64,000 nucleotides of DNA from Kriegella aquimaris. Lineage in GTDB: Bacteria > Bacteroidota > Bacteroidia > Flavobacteriales > Flavobacteriaceae. Positions 26,331-34,741 of this stretch are shown one piece after another. The DNA lies in the NCBI RefSeq assembly GCF_900103215.1, contig NZ_FNGV01000001.1, positions 248,001 to 312,000 on the forward strand, given 5' to 3'. The notes beneath the pieces are model-generated. The model worked only from the letters and a program-made list of their open reading frames with translations. It was not told the DNA's origin and did not search any database. How positions within the stretch are numbered: position 1 is the first letter of the stretch; every line of letters begins with the position of its first letter. The position numbers were made by a program, and so were the translations under genes.

Positions 26331-28730
26331 ATGGAAACTTCAACTACAAAACATAAGGTTCAGGCAATCTATCCGCTCTCTTTTATGCAGCAAGGCCTTC
26401 TCTTCCATCACCTGTCGAGCGCTTACGACCAAGGTTTTTTGAACGTACAATGTACCCTTGAAGGTTCGATTGATATCCTTCTTTTTAAAAAGGCTTGGAA
26501 TACAATCGTTGAGAGACACGAGGTGCTTCGTAGTACCATACACTGGAAGAATTTAAAAAAACCTGTTCAAATAGTACATCCACATAAGTCCATCAAAATC
26601 AATTTTATCGATTGGACCCCTGATTCTCCGAATCAACAAGAAAAAAAATGGAAATATCTAAAGGCTCACTATCGCGAACGGGGAACAAATTTTGAAGAAG
26701 GTGCATTATTATATCTCACACTGGTAGCTTTTGCCGAAAACAATTATCGTTTGCTATGGCCCAATCACCACCTTTTATTAGATGGCTGGTCTTCGAATAC
26801 TATTATTAAAGAAGTCTTAGAATATTACAATGCCATTTCAAAAGGCGTTGAAATCGATTTCGAAACCATACCCTCGCACAAATCGTACTTAAACTGGTTA
26901 AACAAACGCAACGGGAAAAATACCAAAGAATTTTGGGCCAATTATTTTAATGGTTTTGAAAATACCCATCTATTTTCAGCGCATAATGTTAACAATAATT
27001 TCGAAAATGTAATCGTGGAAAGATTACGACTGTCGGAATTGGAGACCCAATCACTAAAACAATTGGCTCAAGAATCAAAAGTGGCTTTAAATACTGTGGT
27101 ACAAGGTATTTGGTCAATTTTATTATCTAACTATTTTGGAGTTAAAGATGTAGTTCATGGTACTACAGTTTCTGGCCGTTCATCAAGTTTTCCTAATATA
27201 AGCCTGCTCACGGGCATGTACATGAATGTACAACCTGTCAGAAATATTATAAACGAAAAACAATCTTTTAACGAGTGGTTTCAAAACATTCAAGAGCGAC
27301 AACAAAAGGCGCTACAATATGAGCATGTAGGAATGAATGAAATTATGGCCGTTCTTGATCCTACATCATCTCCCCTTTTTGATAGCCTTTTGATATTTGA
27401 AAACTACCCCGGGGTATCGTCGAAAGAAGAGGCGCTAAAAGCCTCAAATTTTCAAAGCGGTCTTACCTCCACATATCCAGTGACTATGGTCGCAATCCCC
27501 GGTATCAAAATGGAGTTTGTACTATCGATATTACAGGGGGCCATGGATAAGAAGTCAGCTACTGACATTCTTGAAAATTTTCATAAGATAATGAATTACT
27601 TGACTCTAGAAAAGGTACAAACATTTTCTGCCCTTCGACTATTGTTAACGCAATTCAAAAAGGTTTCTGAAAAAAATGGAACAACATTGAGCGGAAGCAA
27701 GGGCGCCACATATTCTCCGGCAACCAATGAAATGGAGCGGCAATTGGTAGAAATTTGGGAAGAATTATTCGGCAGGAGTATTATAGGAATCGAGGATAAT
27801 TTTTTTGAAATCGGAGGCAAGTCATTGATGGCCGTGCAAATGTCTCATATGATAGCGAGTAGGATGTCGCTCAAATTTCCAGTAACCACGCTTATTTCAA
27901 ATCCCACAATTAGAAGTATTGCTCAAAAATTCAGCCCAAGTGAGCTTAAAACAAAAAAAGAATGGAAATATCTTGTCCCTTTTCGTACCAAAGGAAACAA
28001 GACCCCAGTTTTTTGTTTTCATGCGGGTGAGGGTCATATATTATTCTATAAACATCTTCCTCTTTATATTGATAATGATAGGCCCTTATATGCCATACAA
28101 CCTAAGGGCATCAATGGTGATGATCACATGCATGCAAGCATTGAAGAAATGTGTTCCGACTACATTTCGGAAATTGAAAATATTGAAGAGAACAGTACCT
28201 ATAATTTTGTTTTCTACTGCTATAGCGCCTTGGCCATTGAGATTGTCAATCAATTAAGAAAGAAGGGTAAGAAAGTTAATCTTATAGTAGTTGATAGCTT
28301 AATCGGACCTGAGGCACGATTTGACCGACAACAGATAAGTGAACGTTTAGATGTCTATCTAAAAAAAATCACTACCACACCTTTTTCAACAATAGGTAAC
28401 TCCATTAAATCGAGAATTAGGCGATATTTTCCAAGCTATTACAATAGGTTCGCCAAAGATATTGTAAGTAACGAACTAATTCGAATCAAAAAACAACTTG
28501 ATAAAAATCACAAAGAATATCATTGGAAAAAATTCAATACTAAATGTACTTTAGTGTTGACAAAGAGTGAACATCCAAAGTTGAGGCAAAAGAAAATTCA
28601 AGCATGGAACGAATGGTGTGATTCAGAAGTAAAGGTAGTACTCAACAGCGGAAATCATTTTAACCAGTTTGAAGAACCCCATGTAAAAACCGTAGGACAA
28701 TATATCGAAGATGCCATTACCTCTGAGTGA
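26331..28730 (+). CDS. NRPS terminal module C-PCP-TE lacking an A domain
   Basis: A 799-residue protein. The condensation domain is about 10-440, with YPLSFMQQGLLFH typical of the DCL type that follows an epimerase, and an intact HHLLLDG at 146-152. A PCP follows with Ser498 in IGGKSL. The thioesterase is about 555-799. Its nucleophile Ser632 sits in CYSAL rather than the usual GxSxG, with likely Asp655 (VVDS) and His776 (GNHFNQ) completing a triad. There is no adenylation domain, so the PCP must be loaded in trans, by the stand-alone A enzyme or another enzyme, or it is not loaded. It begins 7 bases after the epimerase gene. Confidence 0.9.
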   Translation: METSTTKHKVQAIYPLSFMQQGLLFHHLSSAYDQGFLNVQCTLEGSIDILLFKKAWNTIVERHEVLRSTIHWKNLKKPVQIVHPHKSIKINFIDWTPDSPNQQEKKWKYLKAHYRERGTNFEEGALLYLTLVAFAENNYRLLWPNHHLLLDGWSSNTIIKEVLEYYNAISKGVEIDFETIPSHKSYLNWLNKRNGKNTKEFWANYFNGFENTHLFSAHNVNNNFENVIVERLRLSELETQSLKQLAQESKVALNTVVQGIWSILLSNYFGVKDVVHGTTVSGRSSSFPNISLLTGMYMNVQPVRNIINEKQSFNEWFQNIQERQQKALQYEHVGMNEIMAVLDPTSSPLFDSLLIFENYPGVSSKEEALKASNFQSGLTSTYPVTMVAIPGIKMEFVLSILQGAMDKKSATDILENFHKIMNYLTLEKVQTFSALRLLLTQFKKVSEKNGTTLSGSKGATYSPATNEMERQLVEIWEELFGRSIIGIEDNFFEIGGKSLMAVQMSHMIASRMSLKFPVTTLISNPTIRSIAQKFSPSELKTKKEWKYLVPFRTKGNKTPVFCFHAGEGHILFYKHLPLYIDNDRPLYAIQPKGINGDDHMHASIEEMCSDYISEIENIEENSTYNFVFYCYSALAIEIVNQLRKKGKKVNLIVVDSLIGPEARFDRQQISERLDVYLKKITTTPFSTIGNSIKSRIRRYFPSYYNRFAKDIVSNELIRIKKQLDKNHKEYHWKKFNTKCTLVLTKSEHPKLRQKKIQAWNEWCDSEVKVVLNSGNHFNQFEEPHVKTVGQYIEDAITSE

Positions 28731-29502
28731 ACTAGAAATTACAAAACCTACTCAAAAATCTATTTTTAAACTGATTTCAGGGCTTCAAACCCAAGGCAAT
28801 ATTCATGTATGGATTGTTGACAAAAGACAATTGAACGAAACAAATTCCTATTTAAAATGGATATCCGAAGAGGAGCTGACAAGGGCTCAAAAGTTTCGTT
28901 TTGAAAAAGACTTTTCAACATATGTAGTTGCAAGGGGCGTTCTAAGAACACTACTTTCAAAATATTCTCAAATACATTCTGACACGATAAATTTTGTATA
29001 CGGTGCCTATGGGAAACCTAAACTCAAGAATAACGATACCATTCAGTTTAATGTATCCCATTCCAAGGAGTTGATTGTTTTGGCATTTACTCTAGGTACT
29101 GAGATTGGTGTTGATGTAGAATACGTAAATGATACCATCAATTTTATGAAAATAGCCCATACGGTATTCAATAAAACCGAAATTGAATTTCTGAATTCCT
29201 TGGAGAAAAAGAATCAGGCCTATGGGTTTTACCATCTTTGGACGCGTAAGGAGGCATTTATCAAACTTTCGGGTTATGGGCTTTCAATGCCCATTGCTTT
29301 AACGAAGATTTCCGTATTACAAAATAAAGTTCATCTCGTTGATGAAAAAAGCAAGAATGAAAATATTCTAAATTGGGATACTAAGTTAAAATCTTTCACT
29401 CCCATATCAGGTTATTCGGCAGCAGTGACCATACAAAAGAATGCAAATAAAACAGAGTTCATGAGCTGGAACGACTACGAAAGTACTTTTCAAAAAGAAT
29501 AA
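28711..29502 (+). CDS. Sfp-type 4'-phosphopantetheinyl transferase
   Basis: A 263-residue enzyme that attaches phosphopantetheine from CoA to the Ser of each PCP. The diagnostic motifs are present: YGKPKL, FNVSHS, GVDVEYV with the Mg-binding Asp/Glu, and WTRKEAFIKLSGYG. Length and motif spacing fit the Sfp group acting on NRPS carriers rather than the short AcpS group. The start overlaps the thioesterase gene by 20 bases, so it is part of the rightward NRPS operon and dedicated to its four carrier domains. Confidence 0.92.
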   Translation: MPLPLSELEITKPTQKSIFKLISGLQTQGNIHVWIVDKRQLNETNSYLKWISEEELTRAQKFRFEKDFSTYVVARGVLRTLLSKYSQIHSDTINFVYGAYGKPKLKNNDTIQFNVSHSKELIVLAFTLGTEIGVDVEYVNDTINFMKIAHTVFNKTEIEFLNSLEKKNQAYGFYHLWTRKEAFIKLSGYGLSMPIALTKISVLQNKVHLVDEKSKNENILNWDTKLKSFTPISGYSAAVTIQKNANKTEFMSWNDYESTFQKE

Positions 29503-29534
29503 GCCATAACAATTATCGAAAATGAGCGTTCATA

Positions 29535-29546
29535 ATCGTATACGAT
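29535..29546. promoter_or_regulatory. Likely GntR operator, ATCGTATACGAT
   Basis: A perfect 12-bp palindrome with a GTATAC core, matching the GT-N-AC pattern of FadR/FCD-type GntR operators. It lies 17 bases before the GntR start and just upstream of a -7-like TATCTTTA (29551-29558). This suggests that the regulator represses its own gene. Confidence 0.6.
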
Positions 29547-29562
29547 AATTTATCTTTACGGT

Positions 29563-30195
29563 ATGACATCAAAAACAATAGTACGTGATAAAGTAAGGGC
29601 CTATTTACTCGAACAAATGACGAGCGGTAAACTTAACGCAGGCCAACCTCTAAATTTAGCTGCTTTGGCCCGTACACTTAATGTTAGTGTTACCCCTATA
29701 CGTGAAGCACTTACGCAACTACAGCAATCCAACCTTATTAAGGCGATTCCCAACCGGGGTTTTGTAATTTCTGAATTGAATTATAACGAAGCCAAGGACC
29801 TGTATGAATTAGTTGCTGATTTAGAGGTATTGGCTTTGGAACATTCCATAATTGAAGAGGGGTCGATTATGAGGCTGAAGGCGCAACAAACTATCTTTAA
29901 AAATGCCGTAGATACTATTTCACGTATTAATGCAAAATTAGAGTTTCACCGATTGTTGACCGAAAATTATAAAAATGCTCTGGCCCAACAATTGTTGGCA
30001 GACCTTAAGACCCGTATCTTTTTCTATGAACGCGCGTTTATGTCTGATGACGAGGTATATAGTAAATCAGACAATCAGCATGATGGCATCATCTCGGCAA
30101 TAGAAGATGATAATGTGCCTACCGCGGCCTTACTCTTAAAAATGAATTGGATGTTGATTTTAAACTACATACAAAAACAATTGCGTATCGATTAG
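29563..30195 (+). CDS. GntR-family regulator, FadR/FCD type
   Basis: A 210-residue regulator. Residues about 8-70 form a winged helix (LNLAALARTLNVSVTPIREALTQL, split here only by description), followed by an all-helical FCD ligand domain. The metal/ligand residues include Asp in ADLEVLALE, His in EFHRLL and His in NQHDGI; a third His usual in the family is not obvious. It sits 60 bases after the PPTase gene on the same strand but has its own probable operator. It may control the NRPS arm in response to a carboxylate ligand or metal, but only the location supports this. Confidence 0.85.
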   Translation: MTSKTIVRDKVRAYLLEQMTSGKLNAGQPLNLAALARTLNVSVTPIREALTQLQQSNLIKAIPNRGFVISELNYNEAKDLYELVADLEVLALEHSIIEEGSIMRLKAQQTIFKNAVDTISRINAKLEFHRLLTENYKNALAQQLLADLKTRIFFYERAFMSDDEVYSKSDNQHDGIISAIEDDNVPTAALLLKMNWMLILNYIQKQLRID

Positions 30196-30382
30196 CCAGC
30201 GTAAGCCCAATTATGCTCTAGAATCTATGCCAATAAACTGTTAAGAATTCATAAGCTTTTTGTAAAGGATTAGGAAGTTTCCCTAGGTGGGAATAATTTT
30301 ACATAAAAATGGGAGTTAAATAAAAAATAGGCAACAAATTAATCCCTACGTCGTTTTACTTATTCCCAAAAAAAAGAAAATT

Positions 30383-30526
30383 ATGAAATATTTATCTTCA
30401 CATATCGAGGCTTTAACCAAAAAAAAGAAAACCGAGGAAAAGTCATTGATTAAAAAACAATATTCTTGCGGTATCTTTCAAGATTATGACGTCAATGAGT
30501 CGAGTACTATTGAATCGCGTACCTAG
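30383..30526 (+). CDS. Possible 47-residue Lys-rich peptide
   Basis: A short open frame with a good ATG after an A-rich leader, giving a peptide that starts MKYLSSHIEALTKKKK and ends with an acidic, Ser/Thr-rich tail after a single Cys (QYSCGIFQDYD). A basic leader followed by a Cys- and Ser/Thr-containing core recalls small precursor peptides, but no modification enzyme is next to it. It converges with the emfourin-like gene, leaving only 18 bases between stops. It may not be translated. Confidence 0.35.
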   Translation: MKYLSSHIEALTKKKKTEEKSLIKKQYSCGIFQDYDVNESSTIESRT

Positions 30527-30544
30527 CCGTAGTGATTACCGGTT

Positions 30545-30802
30545 CTATTGCTTTACTTGGGCGATCAGTTCTCTGATTTCATCGGGTACGTTCTTTTCAT
30601 TAAAAACGGCTTGGTATTTTTTATGATTATCATCTAGAGATATATCATAGGTTTGACCATCGGCTATATTTGACCTCGTTTTATCATCGGTATGCAGAGC
30701 ACTGAACAGACTTTTTGCTTTCAGCTCACTGACCGTCATATCTCCTTCATATTTCCTTGAAATACCAGTGAAGCCTCCTTCAATGATAATTTTATATTTC
30801 AT
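30545..30802 (-). CDS. Emfourin-like inhibitor of M4 protease
   Basis: An 85-residue protein with the pattern of emfourin, the protealysin inhibitor: an opening strand YKIIIEGGFTGISRKYEGDM, a central DGQTYDISL segment and a closing ...PDEIRELIAQV helix. It has no signal peptide. Its start overlaps the stop of the M4 protease gene (ATGA), so the pair is co-translated, as in protealysin operons where the inhibitor neutralises the protease inside the cell. The assignment rests on the pattern and on the pairing. Confidence 0.65.
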   Translation of the reverse strand: MKYKIIIEGGFTGISRKYEGDMTVSELKAKSLFSALHTDDKTRSNIADGQTYDISLDDNHKKYQAVFNEKNVPDEIRELIAQVKQ

Positions 30803-31815
30803 ACGCTTACGCCTTTTAATCCCACCGCAGCGAAACTTTTGGTAACAGCTTCCGTGGCTCTTTCTGATACCCGACCAATTTCGCTGAGTTTCGATGTAAC
30901 TTCTAACATAATTTCCAACACATCATTGAATTGGGCCGTTCGCCATAGTGCCGATAAAGTTTCAAACCAAATCAAAGCGCAATCGTCGATACCAATCTCA
31001 AGACAACACAAATAAAATGCTTTGTTCGGAATTCCTGAATTGATATGTACCCCTTGATTATCTTGAGAACCTGAATAGTAATTATCCATATGGTCAGGCT
31101 GTGAGTCAAAATCATTCGCCGTGCCCGGGGACATCATTGAACGGATGCCCACACCGGGAAAATTATCGGTAACTACAGTATCACCAATCAACCAATCGGC
31201 TTCCGATATGCTTTGCTTCAAATATTTCTGTTTTATTATTGTAGCGAAAACATCAGAAAAATGTTCATTCAAAGCCCCTGACTGACTGACATATTCAAGG
31301 TTGGCCAAAAACTGTGTTACCCCATGCATTAATTCATGGGCAACCACATCAATGGCACTGGCAAAGTTGGTGAATTCCAAACCATCACCATCACCATATG
31401 TCATTTCATCGCCATCCCAATAGGCGTTGTTGTAATCAATGCCATAATGCACATTGGAAATGATATCCATCCCATTTCCGTCCATTGAATTCAAGCCAAA
31501 AGTTTCCCTAAAGTACTTCCGCACAAATCCGGAAGTATCATAAGCTTCATTGACCACTGTATCAACAACTATATCATCTCCCTCCTTCCGAATTAAACTT
31601 TGCCGTTGCTCATATTGATTTTCGCTATCGAAAACAAGTCGATCACCATTGCCATCGGCAACACTTCTTTGTAAAAGATTGTTTAGGGTTGTCTTTCTTT
31701 TTTGATTTATACGTTGCGTGTCATTGAGGGCTTTTTTACAGGCTATATTGCCGCGCTTTGCAAGTTCTTCCAGAATAAAAGGAGGTACAATATAGCATTG
31801 ATGTTTTGAGCACAT
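30799..31815 (-). CDS. Protealysin-like M4 metallopeptidase without signal peptide
   Basis: A 338-residue thermolysin-family zinc protease. A short propeptide of the protealysin type opens the protein (CYIVPPFILEEL, residues 7-18, with the conserved PP). Zinc ligands and catalytic residues are visible: HELMH at 160-164, Glu184 in GALNEHFSD, and His257 in GVHINSG. There is no N-terminal signal peptide, so export must be by another route or the enzyme acts in the cytoplasm, as proposed for protealysins. It overlaps the emfourin-like gene that would inhibit it. Confidence 0.9.
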   Translation of the reverse strand: MCSKHQCYIVPPFILEELAKRGNIACKKALNDTQRINQKRKTTLNNLLQRSVADGNGDRLVFDSENQYEQRQSLIRKEGDDIVVDTVVNEAYDTSGFVRKYFRETFGLNSMDGNGMDIISNVHYGIDYNNAYWDGDEMTYGDGDGLEFTNFASAIDVVAHELMHGVTQFLANLEYVSQSGALNEHFSDVFATIIKQKYLKQSISEADWLIGDTVVTDNFPGVGIRSMMSPGTANDFDSQPDHMDNYYSGSQDNQGVHINSGIPNKAFYLCCLEIGIDDCALIWFETLSALWRTAQFNDVLEIMLEVTSKLSEIGRVSERATEAVTKSFAAVGLKGVSV

Positions 31816-31912
31816 GAAAAAATATTTTACGATTAAAAACTAAAAATCACTTATCCTTTTCAAGCTTATATTGTTAAAAAGTAAAGGTTACTCTAATAAA
31901 TACAGGATTACA

Positions 31913-33007
31913 TTACTTAGTAGAAAAAATACGGGCATCGATACCTGGCAATAACTTTAAGGCATTCTGATAATACACCTTTTTTAAAACTTGATCGGAT
32001 AAATCTAGCCCATACATCGCCCAAAATGCGTGGTATTTTTTATAGTATGGAAAATATTCATCATCGGTTTCCAAAACTCTAAAATAGGTCGGAAATTCTT
32101 CCGGTTTCCAACTATCTTTACCAAAAAGAATGCGGTCTTGGTATTTCTCAAAAAAGGCACTGGCATTTTTTGGTTGTCGTCCTAATTCGGCAATTATTGC
32201 TCCGATACCCACGTACATATTCGGCATTTCGTCCAAAAGTTCACCCAAATATCCTAGATTATTGGCATACCACCCCATATGCGCATTTATAAACTTAGTA
32301 TCGGGATGCTTTTTAAACATGCGATGTTGTTCATCGATCAGTTGTTGCCATGGGGCAGGGTCTGTATCGGTGCGCTTTCTTCGAGCGTGTGTTTTTAACT
32401 CCAACCACCGCTCATTATCGCCATCCATAGGATCCCAAAATGATTTGGGGTCTGCAGTATGTATTAAGACAGGAACCCCTAATTCGGCACACTTCGCCCA
32501 AATAAGATCTAGTCGGGGGTCGTCTACAGCCACACGATTACCGTTGACATCCTTATTTCTCAATCCTAAGCTTTTATAGACCTTTAGGCCTTTTGCGCCA
32601 TTTTTAATATCCCGTTCCAGTTGAGCTGCCGCCTTTTCCGACCAATTTGGTGAACCCACACCATCAAAATCGACATTGGCAAATACAACAAACCGGTTGG
32701 GATAATGATCATTTATATTTTTTACTATTTTTTCAATATTCTCGCCAGAACCACCACTAAGGTTCACCATGAGGCCCATATTCATCTTGTCCATATCGGC
32801 AATTAATTCAGAAAGATCCTGGGTAGCCATTCGAGATTGATGGCTGTGAATATCGACAAAAGGGAATTTTGCCCTTTCAACAATATGTTCTGGAACTTTG
32901 AGTGTGGAGGTGGGATTGTATTCTTCAAAATCCATTTTCTGACCTTGTAGACCCCATGAAACCAATACAGGTATCAAGACTGTAAAACATATTTTTTTTC
33001 TGTTCAT
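31913..33007 (-). CDS. Exported amidohydrolase-family protein
   Basis: A 364-residue TIM-barrel metal hydrolase of the amidohydrolase_2 type, with a signal peptide ending near WGLQGQ. The first metal motif is FVDIHSHQSR; later ligands are in VLIHTADP and FINAHMGW, and an Asp in ILFGKDSW closes the site. Members are decarboxylases or lactonases acting on carboxylated rings or sugars; the substrate is unknown. It is the last gene of the leftward molybdenum-hydroxylase group, 15 bases after the nucleotidyltransferase gene, so it may process the same compound. Confidence 0.75.
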   Translation of the reverse strand: MNRKKICFTVLIPVLVSWGLQGQKMDFEEYNPTSTLKVPEHIVERAKFPFVDIHSHQSRMATQDLSELIADMDKMNMGLMVNLSGGSGENIEKIVKNINDHYPNRFVVFANVDFDGVGSPNWSEKAAAQLERDIKNGAKGLKVYKSLGLRNKDVNGNRVAVDDPRLDLIWAKCAELGVPVLIHTADPKSFWDPMDGDNERWLELKTHARRKRTDTDPAPWQQLIDEQHRMFKKHPDTKFINAHMGWYANNLGYLGELLDEMPNMYVGIGAIIAELGRQPKNASAFFEKYQDRILFGKDSWKPEEFPTYFRVLETDDEYFPYYKKYHAFWAMYGLDLSDQVLKKVYYQNALKLLPGIDARIFSTK

Positions 33008-33022
33008 TTAATTTGTTTGTAT

Positions 33023-33619
33023 TTAGCTATTTAAAACTTTCTTATAATCTTCGAGGGTATCAACATCCATTGCCTTTCCGTTAGGAGACAGAATTAAAGT
33101 ATCATTTTTATTAGAGTTAATAATCGTTTTTGCTCCATTATCACTATCTAGTTTTCTTAATCTGTCAAAATAATTACTGGCGAACAATGCGGGTACCCCT
33201 GCCCTACCGCCATAAGCGGTTGCGATGATTCCTTTTTTTGTATCATTATGAGACGTTACTATTGTTTTTAAATATAACCCATCAATTAGGGGCTGATCAC
33301 CCAAGGTTACAAGAATAGCTCGGTAATCTTTCTGACTTTTCTGAATATAGTCTATACCAAAAGCCAATGAAGACCCTAAACCGTTTTCCCAATTTTTGTT
33401 CTCAATGAACAGTGCTTCTTTTAAACCAAATTCATTTTTAATCTCGTTCGAAAAAGCACCCAGAACAACAAAGACGTTTTCTGAGATGGTTTTGGCATTT
33501 ATTATGGCATTGCCTAAAAGTGTAGTATTTTTCCAAGGTAGCAATTGCTTGATTTTACCCATACGGGAAGATTGGCCGGCCGCAAGAATAAGTACGGCCA
33601 TATTTTCTTCATTGACCAT
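33023..33619 (-). CDS. MobA/MocA-like molybdopterin nucleotidyltransferase
   Basis: A 198-residue NTP transferase with the signature VLILAAGQSSRMGKIKQLLP near the start, a VTLGDQP metal-binding Asp motif and GRAGVPALF, as in MocA (CTP:molybdopterin cytidylyltransferase). Molybdenum hydroxylases of the xanthine-oxidase family often need the cytosine dinucleotide cofactor that MocA makes, which fits the neighbours. Its start overlaps the XdhC stop by one base (TAATG). Confidence 0.85.
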   Translation of the reverse strand: MVNEENMAVLILAAGQSSRMGKIKQLLPWKNTTLLGNAIINAKTISENVFVVLGAFSNEIKNEFGLKEALFIENKNWENGLGSSLAFGIDYIQKSQKDYRAILVTLGDQPLIDGLYLKTIVTSHNDTKKGIIATAYGGRAGVPALFASNYFDRLRKLDSDNGAKTIINSNKNDTLILSPNGKAMDVDTLEDYKKVLNS

Positions 33620-34629
33620 TAGCTATGTATTTTACCTTCCTTATCCCTCAACATAATGGGTTCCTTGTCGTGCAATACAGCTAGAATTTCGGAAATAATG
33701 GCAATGGAAATTTCTTGAGCTGTTTCTGCTCCAATATCAAGTCCGGCAGGACCATGTATGTGATCAAAAAAAGCATCTGATATCATCGGACACCGTTCGA
33801 TAAAATCGTTCAAAAGCCGCTCTCTTCTTTTTGAAGGTCCTAATAAACCGAGGTAAGCAGGTTTGCTCTCTTTTAAGGCGACCAAATGCTTTAAATCCTT
33901 CACAAAGCTATGGGTCATGAGCATGACCGCCGTTTGTCCATCAATTTTTGGCAAAGGTGTAACTTCCGGGTCAATATTTAATAACTCTTCGGCTCCCGGG
34001 AAGTCTTTAAGCGCTTTTTCTTCGGAAGGTGTGGCGATTACCGTGACTTCCCAACCGGTAAGCGCGGCATACGAGCACAGTTGCACTGCATCGTGTTCGG
34101 CGCCTATGATAACCAATTTAAAACAAGGTTTCATTTCTTGTTTAAAAGTCTCCAAATCATTATTCAAAGCGGCATCGGGCCTAAACGGAAGCTTTCTCTC
34201 TTTGTGCACCAAAAATGATCCATAATTGTTATCTGCGCCCTCTTTTTGAGAGAAAAAAGAAACTATTTTAAAATGTTTCCGGTCTTTTAAAAGCTCGAAA
34301 AAATTGCGGATGAAAGTTTCATCAGGATCAAAGGGTTCTATCAATATATATAAAATACCTTCACACCCAAGTCGATATCGTCCGTCATAGGTCATTATTT
34401 TTGGCCGATTATCTCGAAAAACGCTTTCCGATTGCCGAAATACTTCCTTTTCGACACAACCACCACTTACTGCTCCGGTCATTTTTCCGTCTTCGCGAAT
34501 AAGCATACGCACCCCTGGTCTACGATAGGAAGACCCTTCCAAGGCAACAACAGTGGCTAAAACCGTTTTGACGCTTTTCTCTTTTGCACTGAGATGTGAC
34601 CGTACTATCTTTTTTAATTCGTGTGTCAT
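33619..34629 (-). CDS. XdhC/CoxI-family maturation protein
   Basis: A 336-residue protein of the XdhC family, which binds molybdenum cofactor and delivers it to xanthine-dehydrogenase-like enzymes. The N-terminal XdhC/CoxI domain has ATVVALEGSSYRRPGVRMLI and GAVSGGCVE, and the C-terminal Rossmann-type domain has LVIIGAEHDAVQLC and YLGLLGPSKRRE. It lies between the hydroxylase subunit and the cytidylyltransferase-like gene, as expected for a cofactor insertion step. Confidence 0.9.
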   Translation of the reverse strand: MTHELKKIVRSHLSAKEKSVKTVLATVVALEGSSYRRPGVRMLIREDGKMTGAVSGGCVEKEVFRQSESVFRDNRPKIMTYDGRYRLGCEGILYILIEPFDPDETFIRNFFELLKDRKHFKIVSFFSQKEGADNNYGSFLVHKERKLPFRPDAALNNDLETFKQEMKPCFKLVIIGAEHDAVQLCSYAALTGWEVTVIATPSEEKALKDFPGAEELLNIDPEVTPLPKIDGQTAVMLMTHSFVKDLKHLVALKESKPAYLGLLGPSKRRERLLNDFIERCPMISDAFFDHIHGPAGLDIGAETAQEISIAIISEILAVLHDKEPIMLRDKEGKIHS

Positions 34630-34741
34630 ATTAAGTATGCTTCGTCTATTCTAACGAATCAATTGATACTCCAAGAAATGGAAAATAGAGAAATACAATA
34701 ACTTTATTAAAATCACTTATTAGTAGTTTTTAAATAAGCTA

